From the NCBI RefSeq assembly GCF_002929355.1, contig NZ_PJIR01000007.1, positions 62,001 to 126,000 of the forward strand: 64,000 nt of DNA, in the 5' to 3' direction. The DNA comes from Arthrobacter sp. B0490 (GTDB lineage Bacteria > Actinomycetota > Actinomycetes > Actinomycetales > Micrococcaceae). Under the pieces are notes generated by a model. It did not search any database, was not told the origin of the DNA, and saw only the letters and a program-made list of their open reading frames with translations. Shown here piece by piece: positions 8,271 to 18,665 of this stretch; position 1 is the first letter of the stretch, and every line of letters starts with the position of its first letter. Made by a program: the position numbers and the translations under genes.

Positions 8271-8674
8271 GCCCTGCTCCTGCGCAGCGTGACGGCCACG
8301 TCGCCGAAGGGCACCTCGATGGGTGCCTGCGGCTTGTGGACCGTGACGTCGACGGCGGCGACCGGGAAGGACCCGAGGACGGACGCCGCGATGGTCTCGG
8401 CGAGGGCCTCGATGAGGTCGAACGGCCCGCCCTCGATGATCCCGTGCACCAGGTCGGCGAGCTCCCCGTAATGGGCGGTCCGCGCGAGGTCGTCGCTCGT
8501 CCCGGCGGGCTGCAGGTCGAGGTGGAGGACGATGTCGACGACGAAGGGCTGCCCGTCACGGCGCTCGTGGTCGAAGATGCCGTGGTAGCCCGTCGCGGTG
8601 ATGCCCCTCAGCGTGACGGCGTCGAGGTCCCCCGACGGTGAGCCGGGGCGGCCTGGGGCGGACCGGACCGTCAC
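8267..8674 (-). CDS. folB: Dihydroneopterin aldolase
   Basis: Cleaves dihydroneopterin to hydroxymethyl-dihydropterin and glycolaldehyde. The 135 residues contain the family pattern LRGITATGYHGIFDHERRDGQ-like segment near residues 22-42, the conserved Tyr/Glu pair, and the C-terminal KPQAPI motif. The open frame extends further upstream inside folP, but GTG at 8674 overlaps the folP stop as GTGA, matching the coupling used throughout this operon. A Ser/Gly-rich N-terminal extension of about 15 residues precedes the fold. Confidence 0.94.
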   Translation of the reverse strand: MTVRSAPGRPGSPSGDLDAVTLRGITATGYHGIFDHERRDGQPFVVDIVLHLDLQPAGTSDDLARTAHYGELADLVHGIIEGGPFDLIEALAETIAASVLGSFPVAAVDVTVHKPQAPIEVPFGDVAVTLRRSRA

Positions 8675-9582
8675 GGGCGGGGGCCGGTGGCGGCGGCGAC
8701 CTTGACGGCGTCGAGCGTCGCGGCCGGGTCGTGGACGCGCACGCCCCATGCGCCGCCCGCGGCGGCGAGGGTCGCGACGGCGAGCGAAGCGGGTCCGCGC
8801 TCGTCGGGCGTCGCTGCCTTCCCCGCGGACGTCAGCAGTGTGCCGAGGAAACGCTTGCGGGACGCTCCCACGAGCACGCGGTGGCCCATCCCGGTGAAGG
8901 CGTCCAGGTGCCGGAGGATGGCCCAGTTGTGCTCGTCGGTCTTCGCGAAACCCAGTCCCGGATCGAGGATGATCCGGTCCGCGGCGACGCCGGCCGCGAC
9001 GAAGCGGTCCCGCAGAGCGGCGAGCTCAGCGGTCACCTCGGCGACGACGTCGTCGTACTCCGCCAGGGCGTCCATGGTGGCGGCGGTCCCTCGGCGGTGG
9101 GTCAGGATGTAGGGCACGCCGCGTTCGGCGACCAGGGCAGGCATCGCGGGATCGAGCTCGGCGCCCGAGATGTCGTTGATGATGGCGGCTCCGGCGTCGA
9201 GGGCCTGCCGCGCCGTCTCCGCGTGCATGGTGTCGATGCTGACGAGGGCTCCCGCCTTCACGAGCGCCGCGACCACGGGGAGGACGCGCGCGAGCTCCTC
9301 CTCGACCGGCACCTCCCGGGCGTTGGGCCGTGTGGACTCGCCGCCGACGTCGATGATGTCGGCTCCGCCGTAGTGCATGCGGAGGCCGTGGCCGATCGCG
9401 TCGTCGGTGCCGGCGTACCTGCCGCCGTCGCTGAAGGAATCCGGGGTGACGTTGAGGATCCCCATGACGACGGCGCGGTCCGAGGGCAGGTCCCGCAGGG
9501 TCTTGGCCGCGCGGACCGGCCGGATGACCGGCAGCGGCGACGTGGCCGGTCCTGTCCCGGGCGCTGCTGCGAGAGAATCCAT
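8671..9582 (-). CDS. folP: Dihydropteroate synthase
   Basis: Condenses hydroxymethyl-dihydropterin pyrophosphate with p-aminobenzoate, the step blocked by sulfonamides. The 303 residues contain the pterin-binding signatures GILNVTPDSFSDGG (near 41-54) and DVGGESTRP (near 78-86), the GFAKT loop and the SRKRF motif. The ATG at 9582 lies 9 nt after folE and is followed by folB in overlapping frames. Confidence 0.97.
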   Translation of the reverse strand: MDSLAAAPGTGPATSPLPVIRPVRAAKTLRDLPSDRAVVMGILNVTPDSFSDGGRYAGTDDAIGHGLRMHYGGADIIDVGGESTRPNAREVPVEEELARVLPVVAALVKAGALVSIDTMHAETARQALDAGAAIINDISGAELDPAMPALVAERGVPYILTHRRGTAATMDALAEYDDVVAEVTAELAALRDRFVAAGVAADRIILDPGLGFAKTDEHNWAILRHLDAFTGMGHRVLVGASRKRFLGTLLTSAGKAATPDERGPASLAVATLAAAGGAWGVRVHDPAATLDAVKVAAATGPRP

Positions 9583-9591
9583 CAGGTGGTC

Positions 9592-10209
9592 CTACCTTCC
9601 GAGTATGAGGCTCATGGCCTCGGCGCGCGTCGCCGTCTCGCGGATCTGACCGCGGACGGCGGACGTGACGGTCTTCGCGCCGGGCTTCCGCACCCCGCGC
9701 ATCGACATGCACATGTGCTCGCATTCGATGACGACGATCGCGCCCTTGGGCTTCAGGTGTTCCATCATCGCATCGACGATCTGCGTCGTCAGCCGCTCCT
9801 GGATCTGCGGCCTGCGGGCGTAGACCTCGACGAGCCGTGCCAGCTTGCTCAGACCGGTCACGCGGCCGTCCACCGAGGGGATGTAGCCGACGTGGGCGCT
9901 TCCGTGGAACGGCACCAGGTGGTGCTCGCACGTCGAGTAGAACGGGATGTCCTTCACCAGGACGAGCTCCTGGTGGTCCAGGTCGAAGGAGGTCGAGAGG
10001 ACCTCGCCGGCGTCCTGGTGGAGACCGGCGAACATCTCCGCGTACGCCTTCGCGACCCGCTTCGGGGTCTCGAGCAGGCCGTCGCGGTCAGGGTCCTCGC
10101 CGATGGCCGCCAGGATCTCCCGCACCGCCCGCTGGATGCGGAGCTGGTCGACGGGCGATCCGGTGGCGACCAGGGCGGCGTCCACCACTTCGTCGTCGAA
10201 ATCTGTCAC
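9592..10209 (-). CDS. folE: GTP cyclohydrolase I
   Basis: Opens GTP to dihydroneopterin triphosphate, the first step of folate synthesis. At 205 residues it is type IA. The zinc ligands are visible in the CEHH motif ([12 protein letters not shown], near 93-104) and the later Cys in HMCMSMRG. The GTG start at 10209 follows a GGGGAGAT Shine-Dalgarno. It follows ftsH by 59 nt and is the first of four contiguous folate genes (E-P-B-K). Confidence 0.97.
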   Translation of the reverse strand: MTDFDDEVVDAALVATGSPVDQLRIQRAVREILAAIGEDPDRDGLLETPKRVAKAYAEMFAGLHQDAGEVLSTSFDLDHQELVLVKDIPFYSTCEHHLVPFHGSAHVGYIPSVDGRVTGLSKLARLVEVYARRPQIQERLTTQIVDAMMEHLKPKGAIVVIECEHMCMSMRGVRKPGAKTVTSAVRGQIRETATRAEAMSLILGR

Positions 10210-10268
10210 GGGTCATCTCCCCTTCGTTGGCGCTGCCGCCGGCCCTCTGGCCGGCGGCGTCCTGCGGA

Positions 10269-12326
<2,058 letters not shown>

Positions 12327-12502
12327 TCGTCTCAGGGCAGCAAGCCCTGTCCCTCCTGCTGATGCAAGTAAAAATATGCCGGCGCATTGCCGTGCGGGTG
12401 CCAGATGAGCACCTCAACATATACACCGTTCCAGATTCACCACGCGCACATCGGGCCGATAGTTCCCTCTTGGCGTAGTGCCCGCGTGCAGCGAGGGACC
12501 CG
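12327..12502 (-). other. ftsH upstream/leader region
   Basis: This 176-nt gap between hpt and ftsH is AT-richer than its surroundings. It holds the initiation hairpin and, further up, -10-like stretches (TATATG/TATGTT on the minus strand near 12415-12422, and TATTTT near 12370). No -35 box at the right distance is convincing. A promoter for ftsH, separate from hpt, is likely but its exact position is not clear from sequence. Confidence 0.4.
12333..12357 (-). promoter_or_regulatory. ftsH translation-initiation hairpin between Shine-Dalgarno and AUG
   Basis: On the minus strand the order is AGGAGGG (12357-12351), one A, a perfect hairpin CAGGGC-TTGCT-GCCCTG (12349-12333), AGACGA, then ATG. The linear Shine-Dalgarno to AUG spacing is 24 nt, far too long. 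If the 17-nt hairpin forms, the effective spacing becomes 7 nt, which is optimal. A comparable arrangement is known from phage T4 gene 38. The folding effect is inferred. Confidence 0.6.
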
Positions 12503-13054
12503 CTATTCGTAGACGTGCGGCGCGAGGGTACCGATGAAATCGAGGTTGCGGTACTTCTCCGCGAAGTCGAGGCCGTAGCCGACGACGAATTCATTGGGGA
12601 TGTTGTAGCCCACGTACTTCACGTCGATCTCCACCTTCGCGGCGTCCGGCTTGCGCAGGAGCGTGCAGATCTCGACCGACGCGGGACCCCGTGACAGGAG
12701 GTTCGCCTTGAGCCAGGACAGCGTCAGGCCCGAGTCGATGATGTCCTCGGCGATCAGGACGTGCTTGCCCATGAGGTCCGTCTCGAGGTCCTTGATGATC
12801 CGGACGACGCCCGAGGACTGCGTGCCGGACCCGTAGGACGAGACGGCCATCCAGTCCATCGTGATGTGGGAGTGGAGCGCGCGGGCGAGGTCCGCCATGA
12901 CCATGACGGCACCCTTGAGGACGCCGACGAGGAGGATGTCCCGGCCCTGGTAGTCGGCGTCGATCTGCTGTGCCAGCTCGTTGATCCGCTGCTGGATCTC
13001 CTCCTTGGTGTAGAGGACGTGCTTGAGGTCCGACCGGACGTCGTTGGAATCCAC
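12503..13054 (-). CDS. hpt: Hypoxanthine phosphoribosyltransferase
   Basis: Salvages hypoxanthine and guanine with PRPP. The 183 residues have the PRPP-binding signature VLIAEDIIDSG (near 98-108) and the flexible-loop Ser-Tyr pair (SSYGSG). The C-terminal catalytic region YNIPNEFVVGYGLDFAEKYR matches the family. The start is GTG at 13054, 3 nt after the tilS stop. The tilS-hpt-ftsH order is conserved widely in Gram-positive bacteria. Confidence 0.97.
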   Translation of the reverse strand: MDSNDVRSDLKHVLYTKEEIQQRINELAQQIDADYQGRDILLVGVLKGAVMVMADLARALHSHITMDWMAVSSYGSGTQSSGVVRIIKDLETDLMGKHVLIAEDIIDSGLTLSWLKANLLSRGPASVEICTLLRKPDAAKVEIDVKYVGYNIPNEFVVGYGLDFAEKYRNLDFIGTLAPHVYE

Positions 13055-13057
13055 CGA

Positions 13058-14233
13058 TTACTCCTGGGTTGCACGGCGTGAGTGCATCACGCCGGGGCCA
13101 TCGTTGCTGCCATTGTTACCAAGGACAAGATTGCCATAGCTTGCATCCCCCCGGAGAACAGCGCGTCCGCGTACCTGTCGGTGGACGGTCACCTTCCCGC
13201 CCAGCTGCACCGGTCCGGCGGACCCTTTCCTCTCCAGCAGCGACTCCGCGGCGCGGAGGCGTTCGAAGCTCGGCTGGAACGCGCCGAGCTCGAGGGCCGC
13301 GAGGGCGAGGACGCGTTGCCGCAGTGCGGCCGGGAGCCCCCGCAGGCCGTCCTCCGGCAGCAGGATCGAGCCGTCGTCGCCGGCAAGCCGCAGGGCGGCG
13401 TACGCCTCGGCGCTCAGCCGTTCGAGGAGGTCCGCGTCCTGCCCGAGGATGCGGGCGGTCCGCGCCAGTGCCTGGGCGATCCCCGGCCCGAGCCGGTCCT
13501 CGAGGAACGGCAGCACCTCGCCGCGCACGCGGGAGCGGGCGAAGGCGGGGTCGAGGTTGGACGGATCGTGCCAGGGCTCGAGCCCGTAGAAGGCGCAGAT
13601 GGCCTCGGTCTCGGCGCGGCGGAGCTCGAGGAACGGGCGGACGTAGAGGTCGCGGCGTGCCGGCATCCCGGCGAGGGAGCGCGTGCCGGAACCGCGGGCG
13701 AGGCCGAGCAGGACCTGCTCCGCCTGGTCGTCGAGGGTGTGCCCGAGCAGCACGGCGGCGGCTCCGAGGCGCGCGGCGGCGGCATCGAGCGCGGCATAGC
13801 GGGCACTCCGGGCCGCGGCCTCCGGACCCATGCCGCCGCCGTCCACGACGACCCGTTGCACCTCGACGGGATCGAGGCCGAGGCCCCGTACCGCGGCCGC
13901 CGCCTGCTCCGCCGTCGCGGCACTGCCGGGCTGGAGTCCGTGGTCGACGACGACGGCGCCGACCCGGCAACGCCCCGTGGAGGCCAGGTGCGCGGCGACG
14001 GCCGCGAGCGCGAGGGAATCGGGGCCGCCGCTGCAGGCGACGAGGACGAGGGGGAGCTCCTTCGACGGCGGGGCGGCACCGGCGCTCCCGGCCGGGCTGC
14101 CGGGGCCCGCCGGCGGTTCACCCGGACCGCGTCCGCGTCGCGGCGCCGGCTCGGCGAGGATCCCGCCGAGCCCTGCTGCCAGCAGGTTGCGGGCCGTGCC
14201 GACCGCGGGAAGCAGCCGCGGCCGTCTAGCCAC
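13058..14233 (-). CDS. tilS: tRNA(Ile)-lysidine synthetase
   Basis: Modifies the wobble C of the CAU-anticodon tRNA-Ile to lysidine with ATP and lysine. The PP-loop motif SGGPDS is at 68-73, followed by the VDHGLQPGS and GHTLDDQAEQ regions. The C-terminal substrate-binding part is present, giving 391 residues in all. About 58 residues of Pro/Gly/Arg-rich sequence precede the PP-loop domain, longer than usual, so the true start could be internal. The GTG at 14233 overlaps the preceding zincin gene by 8 nt. Confidence 0.93.
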   Translation of the reverse strand: MARRPRLLPAVGTARNLLAAGLGGILAEPAPRRGRGPGEPPAGPGSPAGSAGAAPPSKELPLVLVACSGGPDSLALAAVAAHLASTGRCRVGAVVVDHGLQPGSAATAEQAAAAVRGLGLDPVEVQRVVVDGGGMGPEAAARSARYAALDAAAARLGAAAVLLGHTLDDQAEQVLLGLARGSGTRSLAGMPARRDLYVRPFLELRRAETEAICAFYGLEPWHDPSNLDPAFARSRVRGEVLPFLEDRLGPGIAQALARTARILGQDADLLERLSAEAYAALRLAGDDGSILLPEDGLRGLPAALRQRVLALAALELGAFQPSFERLRAAESLLERKGSAGPVQLGGKVTVHRQVRGRAVLRGDASYGNLVLGNNGSNDGPGVMHSRRATQE

Positions 14234-15359
14234 GGCGCAGGCTCATCCTGTCGATCCATTCGTCGGGTGCGTGGATCTCCTGCTCGGTGGGCAGGTGCGA
14301 CGCCGACTCCCACACCGCGTTGAAGCCCTCCATGCCGGTCTGGCTGACGACCCTCCGGACGAACTTCGAGCCGTCGCTGTACTGGCGCATCTTGGCGTCG
14401 AGCCCCAGGAGCTGCCGGATGACCTTCTCCAGCGGGCCGCGGGACTTCCCGCGGGCGTTGAAGCGGCGGCGGATGGTCTTGACCGACGGCACGATACTCC
14501 CGTCCACGCCGTCCATCACGACGTTCGCGTGGCCCTCGAGCAGGCTCATGACCGCGGTGAGGTGGGAGAGGCGGGCCTTGTCGTCGGGATCCTGGAGGAT
14601 CGACAGCACGCCCATGTCCTGCGACGGGGTGTCCGCCGCCGTGCCCTCGCCGCGCGCTCGTGCCTTCGCGGCCGTGATGTTCTTCACGGCAGCCCCGAGC
14701 CGGTCGGAGAGCGAGTCGGCCTTGTCGACGAGCCCCGAGGTCAGCTCCCCGATGTGGCCGGTCATGTGGTCCTTCAGCCAGGGCGCGGCGGCGAACTGCA
14801 CGCGGTGCGTCTGCTCGTGGAGGCACACCCAGAGACGGAAGTCGGACGGGTCGACGTTCAGTTCCCGTTCGACCGAGATGATGTTCGGCGCCACGAGCAT
14901 GAGCCGGCCCCCCTGCCCGTTGCGCGAGGGCACGAACGGGTCGTACTGGCCCAGCACCTTGCTGGAGAGGAACGCGAGGATGGCGCCCAGCTGGGCGCCG
15001 GTGACGGTCCCGCCGAGGACCAGGGACGCGGACTTGAGGACCTCGGGGCGCGACGACGCGAGCTGGTCCAGCGCGGGTTCCATGAGGGTGCGGAAGCTCT
15101 GCGAGTTGGCCTTCGACCAGGAGGCGCGGTCCACGATCAGCAGTTCCGAGTCGCGGAGGTCCCGCGCGGCGTCGAGCCGGGAGATGGCGTGGACGTGGCC
15201 CACGGACGCGTCGGCGAGCTCGCGCATGTTCTGGACGGCGCGGGCGATGTCGGCGGGTTTCATGGTGGGCCCGGCGGGAGTCAGGGACGCTGCGGTCGAG
15301 GCCGCGACGTCCCAGTTGACCAGCTGCGGGCGGGGGGTTGCGGACTCGTTCCTGGACAT
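14226..15359 (-). CDS. Zinc-dependent metalloprotease-like protein (DUF2342/zincin_2 family)
   Basis: A 377-residue actinobacterial protein with a zincin-type active site, HEQTH, at 181-185, followed by a helical region. The Glu-containing segment SLLEGHANVVMDG may supply a further ligand. The family has sometimes been labelled as F420-biosynthesis-associated, but no substrate is known. It lies between dacB and tilS, as in many actinobacteria. No signal peptide or membrane segment is present, so it is cytoplasmic. Proteolytic activity is inferred from the motif only. Confidence 0.88.
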   Translation of the reverse strand: MSRNESATPRPQLVNWDVAASTAASLTPAGPTMKPADIARAVQNMRELADASVGHVHAISRLDAARDLRDSELLIVDRASWSKANSQSFRTLMEPALDQLASSRPEVLKSASLVLGGTVTGAQLGAILAFLSSKVLGQYDPFVPSRNGQGGRLMLVAPNIISVERELNVDPSDFRLWVCLHEQTHRVQFAAAPWLKDHMTGHIGELTSGLVDKADSLSDRLGAAVKNITAAKARARGEGTAADTPSQDMGVLSILQDPDDKARLSHLTAVMSLLEGHANVVMDGVDGSIVPSVKTIRRRFNARGKSRGPLEKVIRQLLGLDAKMRQYSDGSKFVRRVVSQTGMEGFNAVWESASHLPTEQEIHAPDEWIDRMSLRRG

Positions 15360-15601
15360 GCGCCTATTCGATCACATCCCGCTGACCGCGGCTCCCAGCC
15401 GCCGGTGGGCCGGCGACCGGGCGGAAGTGTGCGGGGTGCCTGCGGTGGGCCGCCGTGGGCCGCCGTGGGCCGCCATGGAGCCGGCCGCCGCGCCGGGTGC
15501 CCAAACCCGGGGGAACGCCCCACCGGCCCTGCGCCGCCGCGCCGGGTGTGCGGCCCGGCGGAGGGTGTGCGGCCCGGCGGAGGGGAGACGCCCCACCCGG
15601 A
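15360..15601. repeat. GC-rich intergenic region with short tandem and dispersed repeats
   Basis: This 242-nt gap between dacB and the zincin gene contains three copies of the 10-mer GTGGGCCGCC (15445-15474), two adjacent copies of a 19-bp unit GGGTGTGCGGCCCGGCGGA (15544-15562 and 15563-15581), and a dispersed 16-bp pair GCCGCCGCGCCGGGTG (15484-15499 and 15533-15548). I see no gene here. The region could fold into stable hairpins and act as a terminator or attenuator for dacB readthrough. Confidence 0.6.
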
Positions 15602-17038
15602 CTAGCGGCAACCGCATCCTGCGAGGACGGCGGCCGCGCCGTCCGCGGCGGCCCGTGCCTCGACCGTGTTGCCCTCGAGGCCCAGCGCGAGGAAGGAGAA
15701 CACGAGCAGACGGCCGTCCGCCGTGACCACGTGCCCGGAGAGTCCCGTGACGGCGTTCAGTGTCCCGGTCTTCGCCCGGACCACGCCCGCGCCCGCCCTG
15801 GCCGGACCGTCGTCGACCGTGAAACGGGTCGCGAGGGTGCCGGTCGCGCCGGCGATCGGCAGGGACTGCGCGACGGCGGCGAGCCCCGGCTCGTCGGAGG
15901 TGGTGGTCCCGCGGACCAGCACCGCGAGCTGTTCCGGCGAGACCGCGTTGCGGACGGACAGTCCCGCCGCGTCGCCGACGAGGAGCCCCTCCTGGGGGAC
16001 ACCGAGCCGGTCGGCTGCGGCGGTGAGCGCCTCGGTGGCTCCCCCGAAGGACGCCGGGCGCCCGCTGTCGAGGGCGGCGACGCGCGCCAGCGCCTCGGCC
16101 AGGTAGTTGTCCGAGATCTCCAGCATCCGGCGCATCTGGTCCGCCAGCGGCGCCGACTCCACGGCGGCCAGCGGCTCGGCGTCCTCCGGTGCGACGGACC
16201 GCTGCACGTCGGGTCGGATCAGGATGCCGCGCTCGCCGGCGGCGGTGGCGAGGGCCGCGGTGAACACCCGGGCAGCGTCGAGGGCCGCGTCCTGCGAGCG
16301 CGGGCCACCGGAGCGTCCCTCCTCGAGCCACGCCGAGTTCATCGCGAGCGCGTGGAGCGGGGCGACCTCGCCTGCCCGGACGTCGCCCTCCGCCCAGGTC
16401 GGGTTCAGGCTCGCCCCCTCGAACAGGGAGTCGTCGAGGTGGACCGAGTACGGTCCGGAGCCCTCCGGGAGGGCGGCGGCCGTGTCTGCGGCGAGCGTGC
16501 CGAGGCCCGCCCGGCCGACGACGGCGCCCGGGTCGGAGGGGCCGGACCCGAGGAGGACGTCGCCGCCGCCATGGAGGAAGAGGGTCCCGGCCCTGGTGTC
16601 CGAGGCGAGGACCGAGGTCGTGAGCGTGCTCCCGGGCCGCCCGAACGTCATGGAGGCGACAGCGGTGAACAGCTTGATGTTGGAGGCCGGGGCCTGCACG
16701 CGGCCGGCGTCGCGCGCATAGAGGACCGTGCCGTCCGCCGAGTCGACGACGGTTCCCGCGAAGCTGCCCGGACCCGCGAACTGGAGGGCTGCCTCGAGCT
16801 GCGGGCCGAGCACCGCCGGGTCGGGGGCGGGGGCCGACGGCGGGAGCGGGGTCACGACGTCGGGAACGGCCACCGCCGTGGGCGGGATCTGCAGCGCGGG
16901 TGTGACGGGCGGCTCGACCGGCGCGGGCGGGTGGACGGCGGCGAGGACGCCCGGCACGAGATGGGTGGCCAGGGGCACCGCGAGCGCCACCATGACCAGG
17001 ACGAGGAGGAGACCGGTCAGCAGGCGGAGCGGGCGCAC
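15602..17038 (-). CDS. dacB: D-alanyl-D-alanine carboxypeptidase/endopeptidase (PBP4/DacB type)
   Basis: A penicillin-binding protein that trims or cleaves peptidoglycan cross-links outside the membrane. The 478 residues have an N-terminal membrane anchor/signal (about 4-25), a Pro-rich linker, then the three active-site motifs: SNIK (119-122), SDN (309-311) and KTG (423-425). The long insert between SxxK and SDN is characteristic of the PBP4 class. The start is GTG at 17038 with AAAGGAC upstream. It is divergent from ppa across 172 nt. Confidence 0.95.
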   Translation of the reverse strand: MRPLRLLTGLLLVLVMVALAVPLATHLVPGVLAAVHPPAPVEPPVTPALQIPPTAVAVPDVVTPLPPSAPAPDPAVLGPQLEAALQFAGPGSFAGTVVDSADGTVLYARDAGRVQAPASNIKLFTAVASMTFGRPGSTLTTSVLASDTRAGTLFLHGGGDVLLGSGPSDPGAVVGRAGLGTLAADTAAALPEGSGPYSVHLDDSLFEGASLNPTWAEGDVRAGEVAPLHALAMNSAWLEEGRSGGPRSQDAALDAARVFTAALATAAGERGILIRPDVQRSVAPEDAEPLAAVESAPLADQMRRMLEISDNYLAEALARVAALDSGRPASFGGATEALTAAADRLGVPQEGLLVGDAAGLSVRNAVSPEQLAVLVRGTTTSDEPGLAAVAQSLPIAGATGTLATRFTVDDGPARAGAGVVRAKTGTLNAVTGLSGHVVTADGRLLVFSFLALGLEGNTVEARAAADGAAAVLAGCGCR

Positions 17039-17210
17039 ACGGTGTCCTTTCTCGAGCTTTCGCGGGCAGCACCGAATCCACGGGGAAATGCTCGGGTACC
17101 GGCGGCCGACCGATATGTTAGGGCTGACGATTAACAGTAGACCGGCGCGGCGCCCTTCTCCGGGGGGCGCGGCCGCGGCCTGTCACCCCGGACCTATCCC
17201 AGGAGTTGCC

Positions 17211-17777
17211 ATGAAGCTCGACGTCACCATCGAGATCCCGAAGGGCTCGCGCGTCAAGTACGAGATCGACCACGACACCCACCGGCTGCGCCTCGACCGG
17301 GTCCTGTTCACGTCGATGCAGTACCCCACGCACTACGGCTACTTCGAGAACACGCTGGGCGAGGACGGCGATCCGCTGGACGCGCTGGTGCTGCTCCAGG
17401 ACTTCGACCTGATCCCGGGCGTCCTCGTGGAGTCCCGCCCCATCGGCGTCTTCAACATGACCGACGACGGCGGCGGAGATGCGAAGGTCCTCTGCGTGCC
17501 GGTGGATGCGCGCTTCGACCACATCAGGGAGCTGTCGGACGTGTCCGACTTCCTCCTGGACGAGATCAAGCACTTCTTCACGAAGTACAAGGACCTCGAG
17601 CCGGGCAAGTGGGTGGAGGCCGCCGACTGGGCCGGCCGCGAGGAGGCCGAGGCCGAGGTCGAGGCGTCCCTCAAGCGTTTCCAGGAGATCGGTGAGGGCA
17701 GCGCCCACGACGAGCCGCAGGGCCGTTCCGTCGCCGTGGAGGCCGAGAACGCGACGGACACGCCCGAGGGCCGCTAG
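17211..17777 (+). CDS. ppa: Inorganic pyrophosphatase, family I
   Basis: Hydrolyses pyrophosphate and so drives biosynthetic reactions. The 188 residues carry the family I signature [10 protein letters not shown] (near 53-62), metal-binding Asp residues and the conserved Lys/Tyr set ([13 protein letters not shown]). The C-terminus has an acidic extension of about 20 residues beyond the usual length. The ATG at 17211 has AGGAG 5 nt upstream. A 15-bp hairpin terminator follows 17 nt after the stop. Confidence 0.97.
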   Translation: MKLDVTIEIPKGSRVKYEIDHDTHRLRLDRVLFTSMQYPTHYGYFENTLGEDGDPLDALVLLQDFDLIPGVLVESRPIGVFNMTDDGGGDAKVLCVPVDARFDHIRELSDVSDFLLDEIKHFFTKYKDLEPGKWVEAADWAGREEAEAEVEASLKRFQEIGEGSAHDEPQGRSVAVEAENATDTPEGR

Positions 17778-17794
17778 CACGACGGGCATCCGGC

Positions 17795-17833
17795 ACGGAG
17801 CTCCCGCAGGTCTCGCGACTGCGGGAGCTCCGT
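17795..17833 (+). terminator. Terminator hairpin after ppa
   Basis: A perfect 15-bp inverted repeat (17795-17809 with 17819-17833; arm ACGGAGCTCCCGCAG) around a 9-nt loop lies 17 nt after the ppa stop. There is no long U-tract, which is common for actinobacterial terminators. Confidence 0.8.
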
Positions 17834-17953
17834 CATCTCCGGGGCTCCGGCAGTCTCCGGGCTCTTCGGCGTCCGGCCGGCGCTCCGGTGGGGTCGCGCC
17901 CGGCGCAGGACATCGGCCGCGACCGACGGACGCGCGGAATCAACGCAAAGCGG

Positions 17954-17987
17954 TTGATCCACGGGCCCCGCGCCCATACTTGACGCA
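17954..17987 (+). promoter_or_regulatory. Promoter for a leaderless transcript of the SatD-like gene
   Basis: The -10-like CATACT (17975-17980) lies 6 nt before the ATG at 17987, placing the transcript start at or next to the start codon. TTGATC (17954-17959) could be the -35, with a 17-nt spacing if the -10 is read as TACTTG (17977-17982). No Shine-Dalgarno is present, which fits a leaderless mRNA. Confidence 0.55.
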
Positions 17988-18643
17988 TGTCCTATGTCCT
18001 GACCATCAACCAGCGCGATTCGCGGGAGGTGGGCGACCTCACGGGCGACCTGCTCCGGGCCCTGCGCCACCTGCCCGCCGTGGTCCCGTTCCAGCGCTCC
18101 GTCGGCGACGAGGTACAGGGCGTGGTGGATTCGGCCACGACGGCGGTCGACGCGGCGCTGCGGGCCATCCGGTACCGGCGCTGGCACGTCGGGATCGGCG
18201 TGGGCGGCCTCACTCCCCCGGTCCCCGAGCGGATCGTCGACGCCGAGGGCTACGGCCTGGTGTACGCCCGGCGGGCCGTGAACAGGGCACGGAAGACCGG
18301 TGAGCGGATCCCCCTCGCGGTCGAGGGGCCGGACGGCGGGATCGCCGTGGAGGCGGAGGCCGTCCTCCGGCTGCTGGGGCAGATCGTCTCCACGCGCACG
18401 GACGCCGAGTGGACCGTCCTCGACCTCATGACGCCGGGCGCGCGGGGGCAGCAGAAGTACGTGGCGCAGGAACTCGGCATCACGACGCAGGCCGTGAGCC
18501 GCGCCGTCGTCCGCTCGCACTGGATGGAGGAGTGGGCGACGCGCCCGGCCGCCGCGCGCCTGCTGGATCTCACCCGGGGGCCGGCGTCGCTCCCCGCGGC
18601 GGGCCTGGCCTACGAGCGGGCTGCCACCACGTCCGGCGCCTGA
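17987..18643 (+). CDS. SatD-family protein with C-terminal helix-turn-helix
   Basis: A 218-residue protein that resembles SatD. The N-terminal part has the family pattern with QRDSRE and SVGDEVQGVV (near 37-46) followed by a WHVGIGVGGL strand. The C-terminal region (about 150-185, GQQKYVAQELGITTQAVSRAV) is a clear helix-turn-helix. SatD was first described in an acid-tolerance operon of Streptococcus mutans, and its biochemical function is not established. It stands alone, with a promoter suggesting a leaderless mRNA, and its 3' end faces the HAD gene. Confidence 0.8.
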   Translation: MSYVLTINQRDSREVGDLTGDLLRALRHLPAVVPFQRSVGDEVQGVVDSATTAVDAALRAIRYRRWHVGIGVGGLTPPVPERIVDAEGYGLVYARRAVNRARKTGERIPLAVEGPDGGIAVEAEAVLRLLGQIVSTRTDAEWTVLDLMTPGARGQQKYVAQELGITTQAVSRAVVRSHWMEEWATRPAAARLLDLTRGPASLPAAGLAYERAATTSGA

Positions 18644-18645
18644 CC

Positions 18646-18665
18646 GGCACCGGACGGCCGGTGTC
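18646..18665. terminator. Small hairpin between two convergent genes
   Basis: CACCGG-ACGG-CCGGTG with flanking pairs (18646-18665) lies in the 20-nt gap between the convergent SatD-like and HAD genes, overlapping the HAD stop. It can serve both directions. It is short and has no U-tract. Confidence 0.45.

Noticed and set aside
13082..14323. Long plus-strand frames over tilS
   Set aside because: Antisense shadows with no recognisable domain; tilS on the minus strand has its complete PP-loop signature.
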